NCBI GenBank assembly: GCA_023129265.1
Contig: JAGMCJ010000101.1
Coordinates: 1 to 6,164, forward strand
Length of the DNA stretch: 6,164 bases
Reading direction: 5' to 3'
DNA from: Thermoplasmata archaeon
GTDB lineage: Archaea > Thermoplasmatota > Thermoplasmata > RBG-16-68-12 > JAGMCJ01
This document shows, in pieces, positions 1 to 5,104 of this stretch (positions are counted from its first letter, which is position 1; each line of letters starts with the position of its first letter). Both the position numbers and the translations under genes were made by a program. Under the pieces are notes generated by a model. That model ran no database searches and was not told the origin of the DNA. It saw only the letters and a list, made by a program, of their open reading frames with translations.

Positions 1-380
1 GATACAGCAAGAAGGTGATGGAGCACTTCATGAACCCGAAGAACGTGGGTTCGATGGACGACCCAGACGGGCACGGGAAGGTCGGGAACCCCGTCTGCGG
101 GGACCTCATGGAGATCTTCATCGAGGTGAAGGACGACAAGATTGAGGACATCAAGTTCCAGACGTTCGGCTGCGGTTCGGCCATCGCGACGAGCAGCATG
201 GTGACCGAGATGGCGAAGGGGATGCATGTGGACGAGGCGATGAAGATTACGCGTAACGACGTGGCGGACGAGCTGGACGGCCTCCCGCCCGTCAAGATGC
301 ACTGCTCGAACCTTGCGGCGGATGCGCTTCACGAGGCCATCAAGGACTACAAGCGCAAGAAGGGTGAGCCAATCAAGTAG
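1..380 (+). CDS. iscU: IscU/NifU-type Fe-S cluster assembly scaffold (5' end cut by window)
   Basis: Cytoplasmic scaffold on which iron-sulfur clusters are built from iron and cysteine-desulfurase sulfur before transfer to apoproteins. The frame is open to the left edge and reads YSKKVMEHFMNPKNVGS; IscU proteins begin almost exactly this way, so probably only one to three codons are missing. The internal GTG at 15 and ATG at 18 are unlikely starts. Numbering from that GTG, all three cluster-ligand cysteines are present: C28 in GNPVCGD (with the conserved Asp30), C53 in FGCGSA and C97 in MHCSNLAADAL. The LPPVK motif (90-94), which binds the Hsp70 chaperone HscA in bacterial IscU, is intact. 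There is no NifU-type C-terminal Nfu domain. The gene ends at TAG (378-380), but the same frame continues for 29 codons with a CxCxxxCxC motif (see findings). A cysteine desulfurase gene would be expected upstream, outside the window. Confidence 0.95.
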   Translation, partial: YSKKVMEHFMNPKNVGSMDDPDGHGKVGNPVCGDLMEIFIEVKDDKIEDIKFQTFGCGSAIATSSMVTEMAKGMHVDEAMKITRNDVADELDGLPPVKMHCSNLAADALHEAIKDYKRKKGEPIK

Positions 381-441
381 GAGTGCGAATGTGGGGATGA
401 CTGCGCATGCAACGTCATCGAGTTTGATGAGGAGCCCAAGG

Positions 442-489
442 CTACCCCGTCTGTTGCGGGGTCCCGATGAAGCGGGTGAAGTAGGGTAG
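442..489 (+). other. GC-rich inverted repeats downstream of iscU
   Basis: ACCCCG (444-449) pairs perfectly with CGGGGT (457-462) across a 7-nt loop. CCCG (463-466) pairs with CGGG (473-476). CTACCC (442-447) can pair with GGGTAG (484-489), which competes with the first hairpin. No T-run follows, so this is not a typical archaeal U-tract terminator. It may be an mRNA 3'-end structure for iscU or chance pairing in GC-rich DNA. Confidence 0.3.
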
Positions 490-512
490 TCACTCAAGGC
501 CCTCTAGTCACT
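487..512 (+). repeat. Direct repeat TAGTCACT x2 upstream of pilin promoter
   Basis: TAGTCACT occurs at 487-494 and again at 505-512, an 18-nt repeat period. The pair lies about 50-70 bp upstream of the predicted BRE/TATA of the pilin gene, where archaeal activators can bind. Two 8-mers this close are mildly unusual, but nothing else identifies them as an operator. Confidence 0.25.
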
Positions 513-558
513 GTTTTCCAGATGTGGAGCTAGCGGACCTCAAATCCCCAGTTTCCAC

Positions 559-571
559 CGAAACGTTTATC
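559..571 (+). promoter_or_regulatory. Predicted BRE/TATA promoter of the pilin gene
   Basis: A purine-rich CGAAA (560-564 region) directly precedes GTTTAT (565-570), the arrangement of an archaeal TFB-recognition element plus TATA box. Transcription would begin about 25 nt downstream, near 592-595. That leaves a leader of about 35 nt starting almost exactly at the hairpin at 597. It fits the TTG at 628 with its strong Shine-Dalgarno site. Confidence 0.5.
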
Positions 572-596
572 TGGCTCCGATTACAAAGTTTACTAA

Positions 597-620
597 CTGC
601 AGGCGAAAGTCTGCAGGAGG
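597..620 (+). promoter_or_regulatory. GNRA-capped hairpin touching the Shine-Dalgarno site of the pilin gene
   Basis: CTGCAG (597-602) and CTGCAG (611-616) pair perfectly. The inner bases extend the stem by a G-U pair (603/610) and a C-G pair (604/609), leaving a GAAA tetraloop (605-608) of the stable GNRA class. The last stem base, G616, is also the first base of the GGAGG ribosome-binding site (616-620), which sits 7 nt before the TTG start. By the predicted transcription start this would be a 5'-terminal stem-loop. It could protect the mRNA or tune ribosome access. Confidence 0.5.
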
Positions 621-627
621 ACAAAAC

Positions 628-1080
628 TTGGAAAGAGCCTGGAAAAGGAATGAGGTAGCCGTGTCTCCGGTTATCGCGACCATATTGATGGTGGCGATCA
701 CCGTGGTACTCGCAGCTGTTTTGTACGTGATGGTATCCATCCTGATAATCCAACCGGGTGGAAACGAGCCGAACGTTCAGTTGACGGAGGACTCGATAGG
801 TACCGACAAGTGGAAGGTCGCGGTGGTCGCCGTGTCCGACGTTAGGGACCTAGAGGACTTCAAAGTGATAATCAGAGAGAACCAGTCGACGGTCGAGGTC
901 ATGGACCCACTAATCCAAAAAGCCTCCGGTGAATATCTGTTCACTGACCTGGACAGCGGTGGCAAACTGAGCATCGGGGACTACTTCACCGTCACGTGCA
1001 AACCTGAGAGCGAATACGAGCTGATCGTGTTCTGGAGAGACTCTGGCAACGTAAGGGGAAGTGTAAGCTGGGAGACCTAG
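628..1080 (+). CDS. Archaeal type IV pilin / pilin-like protein (Pilin_N, DUF1628 class)
   Basis: A 150-residue surface-filament subunit or related pilin-like protein. Residues 1-9 are charged (MERAWKRNE). They lead into the archaeal pilin signature VSPVIATILMVAITVVLAAV and a hydrophobic helix to about residue 41, which anchors the precursor in the membrane and forms the filament core after processing by an archaeal prepilin peptidase. The rest (about 45-150) alternates short hydrophobic strands and polar turns and ends in GNVRGSVSWET. That is the beta-sandwich form of this family, usually ending in a G-x-V-x-G-S-V-x-W strand. The TTG start is chosen because a perfect GGAGG lies 7 nt upstream. 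No secretion ATPase or membrane platform gene is nearby, so it probably uses pilus machinery encoded elsewhere. Stop TAG, followed by a T7 tract. Only one Cys (in VTCKP) is present. Its target, whether adhesion or another surface role, cannot be read from sequence. Confidence 0.9.
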   Translation: MERAWKRNEVAVSPVIATILMVAITVVLAAVLYVMVSILIIQPGGNEPNVQLTEDSIGTDKWKVAVVAVSDVRDLEDFKVIIRENQSTVEVMDPLIQKASGEYLFTDLDSGGKLSIGDYFTVTCKPESEYELIVFWRDSGNVRGSVSWET

Positions 1081-1232
1081 GCACTCCCCCTCTCTCTATT
1101 TTTTTGTCCTCTGAGAGTATGCCACCCCTCTTCCAGGCTCTTCGGAAACACCCAGGCACCTCCAGAGGACTGGTCATCGGCAAGCACCACCGTCGCACGA
1201 GCGGGACACGCCGAGCAGTAAACAGAAACAAA
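1077..1232 (-). other. Protein-like reading frame without a recognisable start
   Basis: This minus-strand frame reads FVSVYCSACPARATVVLADD and goes on through GGAWVFPKSLEEGWHTLRGQ before a charged end and TAG. It looks like a small CxxC protein rather than random translation. However, there is no ATG, GTG or TTG at a sensible place after the upstream hydrolase stop (1253). The only ATG in frame (1343) lies 91 nt inside that gene's zinc-finger region. Its end also crosses the pilin T-tract, which would encode its KN residues. It may be a decayed gene, a gene with an unusual start, or a chance frame. I do not recognise a family. Confidence 0.25.
1091..1106 (+). terminator. Oligo-T transcription terminator of the pilin gene
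   Basis: A pyrimidine tract ending in seven T residues (1099-1105) starts about 10 nt after the pilin stop. Archaeal RNA polymerase terminates at such U-tracts without needing a hairpin, and none is seen. It supports a single-gene pilin transcript. Confidence 0.6.
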
Positions 1233-1252
1233 CCACCCCTGCTGGCCGCGAT

Positions 1253-1906
1253 CTACTGCTTCGGCGTGGATGTCGAGCAAGTACGGCAGAGTATCTGCTT
1301 GGCCGAGCCCGCAACGTGTGACCTGCACACCGCCCGTTGACATGCCTCACACATGAAGAATGCCCGCTTGCCGCAGTCATGGCACTTCTCCTTGAACGGG
1401 AGCGTCAGGAAGTTGACCATGATCCCGTCCCATCTCTTGGAGAAGAACTCCATCGGTGTTCTCTTCAATCGGATTAGTATGAGAACCGCCGCCAGAGTCC
1501 CGAGGACCAGGAACACTGGACCTATCACACTGTAGATGACGAAATCCGATACGTATGGAGAGACGGAAATCTGAGCGGGAAGAAATGGCGCGAGCACGGG
1601 AACCGGCCAATTGGAGCCTATGATGTCGGCCCCCAGGTGGGCAACGAACCCCAGCAGGATTACGGAGAACCCCAGCCTCTTTTTTTCCAGGAAAAGGGCA
1701 AGGACGAGCGACACGAGTACTCCGAAAAGGAGCGTGTGCCCGAACGTGTGGTGCACGGCCTGGAACAACTGCTCGTCGAACAGAACCGGGATGCCGTCGA
1801 TGTCCGGGATGACCCCCGCGAGCAGGCAGAATCGGCGGGTTCGGACGTCTACGTTGAAGCTGTTGGCGATCACCCAGGCAATGAGCGCGTGGTTCAGGGG
1901 ATCCAT
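1253..1906 (-). CDS. YdjM/DUF457-type membrane-bound metal-dependent hydrolase with C-terminal zinc finger
   Basis: A 217-residue integral membrane protein. The N-terminal part (1-150) matches the 'LexA-binding, inner membrane-associated putative hydrolase' family (PF04307): MDPLNHALIAW with His6, GVIPDIDGIP with Asp35/Asp37, HHTFGHTLLFG with His52, His53 and His57, and FVAHLGADIIG with His90 and Asp94. These conserved His/Asp residues around membrane helices are presumed metal ligands; the substrate is unknown for the family. Hydrophobic segments lie near 59-73, 80-97 and 122-145. Residues 175-210 form a separate zinc module, C-x2-C-x7-C-x2-C-x4-C-x2-H-x9-C-x2-C, resembling a B-box or cross-brace finger and probably cytosolic. 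The ATG lacks a nearby Shine-Dalgarno site. A TATA-like element about 30 nt upstream suggests a leaderless transcript. The combination of hydrolase and finger is unusual (see findings). Confidence 0.85.
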   Translation of the reverse strand: MDPLNHALIAWVIANSFNVDVRTRRFCLLAGVIPDIDGIPVLFDEQLFQAVHHTFGHTLLFGVLVSLVLALFLEKKRLGFSVILLGFVAHLGADIIGSNWPVPVLAPFLPAQISVSPYVSDFVIYSVIGPVFLVLGTLAAVLILIRLKRTPMEFFSKRWDGIMVNFLTLPFKEKCHDCGKRAFFMCEACQRAVCRSHVAGSAKQILCRTCSTSTPKQ

Positions 1907-1932
1907 GGGATCGTGACTTAACAGCTCCCACG

Positions 1933-1940
1933 GTATTAAT
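1933..1940 (-). promoter_or_regulatory. TATA-like element for the membrane hydrolase gene
   Basis: On the minus strand ATTAATAC lies about 27-34 nt upstream of the ATG at 1906. This puts transcription initiation at or just before the start codon, as in archaeal leaderless genes, and matches the absence of a Shine-Dalgarno site. The element overlaps the TAA stop of the preceding small ORF. Confidence 0.4.
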
Positions 1941-2094
1941 CGTTCCCGTCCGGAGCGTCGGTGATGACGATGTAGTCGATCTCCTGAGCTCTGACGCTGT
2001 CAAGGACGAAAAGAGAAGCTAGAGACGCGAAGGCGAATGCCATCAGTAGCGTCAGAATCAGAGCCTGCCCACGAACTCTTTGAGATTTCTTCAC
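1936..2094 (-). CDS. Short secreted or pilin-like ORF, probably truncated
   Basis: A 52-codon frame from GTG (2094) to TAA, begun by a good Shine-Dalgarno match (GAGAGGGG at 2101-2108, 6 nt before the GTG). It encodes a positively charged N-terminus (VKKSQRVRG), a hydrophobic segment (about residues 9-33, QALILTLLMAFAFASLASLF) and then only a short polar end, DYIVITDAPDGND. The charged start and single hydrophobic helix fit a secretion signal or class III (pilin-type) signal. The end reads like the first strand of an extracellular domain that stops after about 13 residues. It could be a complete tiny membrane peptide, but I favour the remnant of a longer secreted protein whose body was lost. 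The next gene begins 29 nt after its stop in the same direction. Confidence 0.55.
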   Translation of the reverse strand: MKKSQRVRGQALILTLLMAFAFASLASLFVLDSVRAQEIDYIVITDAPDGND

Positions 2095-2118
2095 GCGAAT
2101 CCCCTCTCAACCCAGTGT

Positions 2119-2149
2119 CCAATCAATTGGGCTTGGAGATACAAATAAA
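2119..2149 (-). promoter_or_regulatory. TATA-like box and dyad upstream of the short secreted ORF
   Basis: On the minus strand TTTATTT (2149-2143) could be a TATA box, giving initiation near 2118-2124 and a leader of about 27 nt that holds the Shine-Dalgarno site. A dyad, CCAAT/ATTGG separated by 2 nt (2119-2130), lies over the predicted initiation point, where a repressor would block transcription. Both are short AT-containing matches, so this is tentative. Confidence 0.3.
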
Positions 2150-2179
2150 GATTGGAGCGACATTCAATATTTCGTCTGG

Positions 2180-3121
2180 CTAAAGCCCGAGGCGGTAGAT
2201 GACGTCCTCCTGTTCGATTTCGAACCCCACGGACTTGTAGAGGTCGAAGGCCTTCATGTTCTCCTGGCCCACGCCGACGTAGAGGGTGTCCATGCCCTGG
2301 TCCCGGAGCCACTTCATTCCATTCGCGAGGAGGGCTCTGCCCACGCCTTTTCTTCTGTGCCTCCTCGTGACGCCGAATCCGCCTATCCATCCCGCCCTGA
2401 CGTTGTGCACCCTGTTGTATTCCTCCTCTATCTTGGAAATGCAGTATCCCACTACCGCAGCGCCCAGCTTGGCGAAGCTGATCCTGACGACATCCGATGT
2501 CGTGTCCTTCCACTTCTTGAGGGACTCCATCGTGTGCCGCGTGAAGTCGGGGTCCTCGGAGAAGGAGTCGTTGGAGATGGTCATCATGTCGGCCAGGTGC
2601 CGCTCGGTAGCATCCTTGAGGATGAAGTCCTCGAACTCCAGTCCCTCAGGGGTCTTTGGCGGGGGAACCCGCTCCCTGTTTATCATGATGTACTCGCGCT
2701 GGAAGTCCTCGAAGCCGAACTCCTCCAACACGACAAGTCGCCACTCGGTTCCCACGAGGTCGAAGAACCTTGCCTCCGCTACGCCCCTCTCCCGCAGGTA
2801 CTCGAGGGCCCGCCTCATCAGCTCGTGCTCGATGCCCTTTCCTCTCTGGTTCTGCACGACCCATATGTTGACCCATCCGTCGTTCTGACCGTGCTCCAGG
2901 CGCCTCTTGATGACCCGGGCGCCGCCGTAGCCCATGGGGTTCCCGCCAAGCTCCACCAGCAAGTACCCCTTCGCCTTCCAATCATCGTGCTCGAAGGTCA
3001 GTTTCGCGTATTCCTCAGGGGTGTAGACGTCCCACAGGGGGTTGTCTTGGTTCGAGGTGTTGATGATGTCAACGAGGACCTCGACGTCGTCTATGGTCGG
3101 ATGGCGGTACTCGATGCCCAC
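2180..3121 (-). CDS. Tandem GNAT-family N-acetyltransferase
   Basis: A cytoplasmic protein with two GNAT folds that would transfer an acetyl group from acetyl-CoA to an unknown amine. From GTG 3121 it has 313 residues. Domain 1 (about 3-150) has a weakened acetyl-CoA loop, QNQRGKGIEHEL (about 90-101). Domain 2 (about 160-313) has a complete one, RRKGVGRALL (256-265), plus the motif-B ENMKAFDLYKSVGF (287-300). The second domain is therefore the likely catalyst, as in two-domain enzymes such as MshD-type acetyltransferases. I chose GTG 3121 because the GNAT fold begins right there (VGIEYRHPTIDD). The codons from the upstream ATG at 3172 are also poorer in G/C at third positions, and an AT-rich element (3157-3163) sits about 36 nt ahead. 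The ATG at 3172 (330 residues) remains possible. Stop TAG. It is divergent from the MFS exporter, a common pairing with no fixed meaning. Confidence 0.85.
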   Translation of the reverse strand: MGIEYRHPTIDDVEVLVDIINTSNQDNPLWDVYTPEEYAKLTFEHDDWKAKGYLLVELGGNPMGYGGARVIKRRLEHGQNDGWVNIWVVQNQRGKGIEHELMRRALEYLRERGVAEARFFDLVGTEWRLVVLEEFGFEDFQREYIMINRERVPPPKTPEGLEFEDFILKDATERHLADMMTISNDSFSEDPDFTRHTMESLKKWKDTTSDVVRISFAKLGAAVVGYCISKIEEEYNRVHNVRAGWIGGFGVTRRHRRKGVGRALLANGMKWLRDQGMDTLYVGVGQENMKAFDLYKSVGFEIEQEDVIYRLGL

Positions 3122-3156
3122 GTCTGAAGGATTGAGCTGCCTCAGATAAGCCTTTT

Positions 3157-3163
3157 CATATAA
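3157..3163. promoter_or_regulatory. Possible shared bidirectional TATA element (GNAT / MFS)
   Basis: CATATAA on the plus strand reads TTATATG on the minus strand. Its centre is 37 nt before the TTG of the MFS gene (3197) and 39 nt before the GTG proposed for the GNAT gene (3121). One near-symmetrical TATA element could therefore drive both genes with short leaders. It falls inside the GNAT frame if the ATG at 3172 is the real start. Confidence 0.35.
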
Positions 3164-3196
3164 CAGCCTCATACCCGCTGAAGGGCAGGTAGTCGA

Positions 3197-4591
3197 TTGG
3201 CGAAAGAGAAGCCGAAGGGCATGTCGGCGTTCACGGTCATCTGGAGCGGTCAGGTCGTCTCCCTTCTGGGCACCTCGATGACAGGCTTCGCCCTTCTGTT
3301 CTGGGTCTGGATAGAGACCCATTCGGCGACGGCCGCGGTCCTGATGGGCTTCTTCCAGTTCGTTCCTCTCCTTATAATGACGCCTGTCGCGGGAGCCTTG
3401 GTCGACCGCTGGGACCGAAAGAAGGCGATGATCCTCAGCGACCTGATCGCCGGTCTGGGCAGCGTGGCGATCCTGCTGCTCTACACGGCGGGCGTCCTCG
3501 AGGTCTGGAACCTCTATGTCATAGGGCTGTTCGTCGGCGCCTTTGGCGCATTCCAGTGGCCCGCGTTCTCAGCGGCGATCACCATGCTCGTGGGCAAGAA
3601 GGACTACGTCCGCGCGGATGGAATGATGGGTCTCGCCGGGTCATTGTCGATGATACTCGGCCCGCCAATCGCGGCGGTCCTCCTCGCGATGATAGACATC
3701 TCTGGAATATTGATGGTCGACATAGTCACCTTCTCCTACGCCATCGGCGTCCTGCTTCTGATACGCATCCCACAGCCGCCCGCGACAGAGGAAAAGGAGG
3801 TGAAGAGCATCTGGAAGGACTCCGTATTCGGTTTCCGATACATCTTTGGCCGGAGGCCCTTTTTCCTGCTGACCCTGACCTTCTTCACGTACAACCTGCT
3901 CAGTACATTTGGGGTGATGGTATTCGCTCCCATGGTCCTTGCCAGGACGAACGACAGCGAGATCATACTCGGCGGGGTGATGTCGGTGCTCGGGATTGCT
4001 GGCCTTATAGGCGGGATCGTTCTCGCCATCTGGGGCGGTCCGAAGAGGAGGATCAACGGACTGCTCGGGGGCATGATGGTATCGGTCGTCGGAGGCCTCG
4101 CCGTCCTCCCGCTGAATCCGTATGTCTGGGCCCTTGGAGCCTTTGTGCTGATGTTCTTCATGCCGATAGTCGGGGGCTGCAGTCAGGCGATTTGGCAGTC
4201 GAAGGTCCCGCCTCAGTTCCAGGGACGCGTCTTCGGAGCGAGGAGGTTCATTGCCCAGATATCCAGCGTCTTCGGCTTCCTACTTGTGGGGCCGCTCGCT
4301 GATTACGTCTTGGAACCAGCGATGATGCCCGGTGGCGGCTTGGCAGACCTGCTCGGCGGGGTGGTGCCGCCCGGGCCGGGAGCGGGCATGGCTCTGATAA
4401 TCTTCATCAGCTTCACACTGTGCACGGTCGTTTCAGTCGTGGCGTACATGAGCCGCAGCATACGGAACATCGAGGACCTCATACCCGACTTCGAGGAGAA
4501 GGAAGAATCCGAGGAGGGAAGTGGCGAGGAAGCAGAAGAGGAGCGGCAGGAGCCTCCGACGCCGGAGCAGCCCCCTGCAGGGACTGAATGA
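3197..4591 (+). CDS. Major facilitator superfamily exporter, MFS_3 / macrolide-efflux (MefA-like) type
   Basis: A 464-residue, 12-helix membrane transporter, most likely a proton-driven exporter of drugs or other small hydrophobic compounds; the substrate cannot be told from sequence. The first helix follows MAKEKPKGMSAF and contains IWSGQVVSLLGTSMTGF, typical of this branch. The MFS motif A between helices 2 and 3 is clear: GALVDRWDRKK (66-76). A charged cytoplasmic loop (KEVKSIWKDSVFGFRYIFGRRP, about 200-222) divides the two six-helix halves, and a motif-A-like GGPKRR follows helix 8. A Gly/Pro-rich external loop (PGGGLADLLGGVVPPGPG) lies before the last helix. The C-terminus (431-464) is a soluble Glu/Pro-rich tail. 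TTG 3197 is preferred because AGGT (3187-3190) lies 6 nt upstream; ATG at 3221 is an alternative. Stop TGA. No linked regulator is visible, so control is probably at the divergent promoter region. Confidence 0.9.
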   Translation: MAKEKPKGMSAFTVIWSGQVVSLLGTSMTGFALLFWVWIETHSATAAVLMGFFQFVPLLIMTPVAGALVDRWDRKKAMILSDLIAGLGSVAILLLYTAGVLEVWNLYVIGLFVGAFGAFQWPAFSAAITMLVGKKDYVRADGMMGLAGSLSMILGPPIAAVLLAMIDISGILMVDIVTFSYAIGVLLLIRIPQPPATEEKEVKSIWKDSVFGFRYIFGRRPFFLLTLTFFTYNLLSTFGVMVFAPMVLARTNDSEIILGGVMSVLGIAGLIGGIVLAIWGGPKRRINGLLGGMMVSVVGGLAVLPLNPYVWALGAFVLMFFMPIVGGCSQAIWQSKVPPQFQGRVFGARRFIAQISSVFGFLLVGPLADYVLEPAMMPGGGLADLLGGVVPPGPGAGMALIIFISFTLCTVVSVVAYMSRSIRNIEDLIPDFEEKEESEEGSGEEAEEERQEPPTPEQPPAGTE

Positions 4592-4667
4592 TCGCTCGAG
4601 CGGGAGTCGGCCTCTTTGTCACGGTGCAAAGACTCAAATGGTATGCGGACTATCGGATTCGAGCGAT
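4591..4667. repeat. 9-bp inverted repeat in the MFS-RRM intergenic region
   Basis: ATCGCTCGA (4591-4599) is the exact inverse of TCGAGCGAT (4659-4667), 59 nt apart. The left arm overlaps a perfect 10-bp palindrome CGCTCGAGCG (4593-4602) directly after the MFS stop. The 142-nt gap (4592-4733) otherwise shows no T-tract terminator and no convincing TATA box for the RRM gene. It may be a repressor site, a 3'-end structure or chance. Confidence 0.3.
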
Positions 4668-4733
4668 TCTTGCTTCGCGAGCGGGATTTGCATCGGGCAT
4701 GATTGTTCGAGAAACGAAGGATGGTTGATCGGA

Positions 4734-5000
4734 ATGAACATATACGTGGGAAACTTGGCGCGTGAGGTCACCGAAGACGAGCTGCGGGAGGCCTTTGAAG
4801 CCTTTGGGGAAGTTGCGTCCGCGAAGATAATCACGGATAGGATCAGCGGCGAATCGAGAGGATTCGGGTTCGTTGAGATGTCAACGGACGCTGAGGCGCA
4901 GGAAGCGATGTCAGGTCTGGACGGAAAGGAGCTCAAGGGTCGGCCTATCAAGGTCAACAAGGCACGGCCTCGGAGCGACGCTCCTCGAAGGTCCTGGTGA
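4734..5000 (+). CDS. Small single-RRM RNA-binding protein (Rbp-like)
   Basis: An 88-residue protein that is almost entirely one RNA recognition motif, expected to bind single-stranded RNA on a four-strand sheet. Both signatures are present: RNP2 IYVGNL (3-8) and RNP1 RGFGFVEM (42-49), carrying the stacking aromatics Tyr4, Phe44 and Phe46. The helix-1 segment EDELREAFEAFGEV and the last strand GRPIKVNKARPR also fit. It ends in a short basic tail (PRSDAPRRSW), as in bacterial and cyanobacterial Rbp proteins, which act in cold or stress RNA handling. The ATG is fixed by the RRM beginning at residue 2. GGTTGATC just upstream is a partial Shine-Dalgarno match. Its TGA overlaps a GTG (GTGA, 4997-5000). 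The FKBP gene follows 104 nt later on the same strand, so they could be cotranscribed. RRM proteins are common in bacteria and eukaryotes but sparse in archaea, so acquisition by transfer is plausible. Confidence 0.92.
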   Translation: MNIYVGNLAREVTEDELREAFEAFGEVASAKIITDRISGESRGFGFVEMSTDAEAQEAMSGLDGKELKGRPIKVNKARPRSDAPRRSW

Positions 5001-5104
5001 GCGGTTCCAGGTCGCAGACAGCGGTGATTGTGGGAGTCATCCAAGGCTCGCAGAGCTCTCGTGCGGATACGACCTATTCCTTGAATTATGAGAAGCTGGA
5101 TACA

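Noticed and set aside
424..476. Possible small RNA with TTGATGA and GATGA boxes near the iscU 3' end
   Set aside because: Box C consensus is broken at its first base and no CTGA box follows at a suitable distance.
391..489. 32-codon ORF from GTG 391 with AGGAG overlapping the iscU stop
   Set aside because: The translation is Ser/Arg/Pro/Leu-rich and unlike proteins of this genome. The iscU frame over the same bases is far more protein-like.
1961..1994. C/D-box sRNA candidate: GTGATGA (box C) followed 16 nt later by CTGA (box D-like) on the plus strand
   Set aside because: No C' box, no terminal stem and no second guide. It is antisense to the coding part of the short secreted ORF and is most likely chance.
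1377..2003. 208-codon minus-strand frame overlapping the membrane hydrolase
   Set aside because: Arg/Pro/Ser-rich frame-shifted copy of the hydrolase coding region, with no recognisable domain.
2357..3127. Long plus-strand open frames opposite the GNAT gene (256 and 200 codons)
   Set aside because: Shadows caused by GC-rich codon use. The minus strand has full GNAT motifs, while these translations show no domain logic.
4521..4733. N-terminal extension of the RRM gene into the MFS gene
   Set aside because: The RRM begins at ATG 4734. The upstream frame overlaps MFS coding sequence and shows no conserved character.
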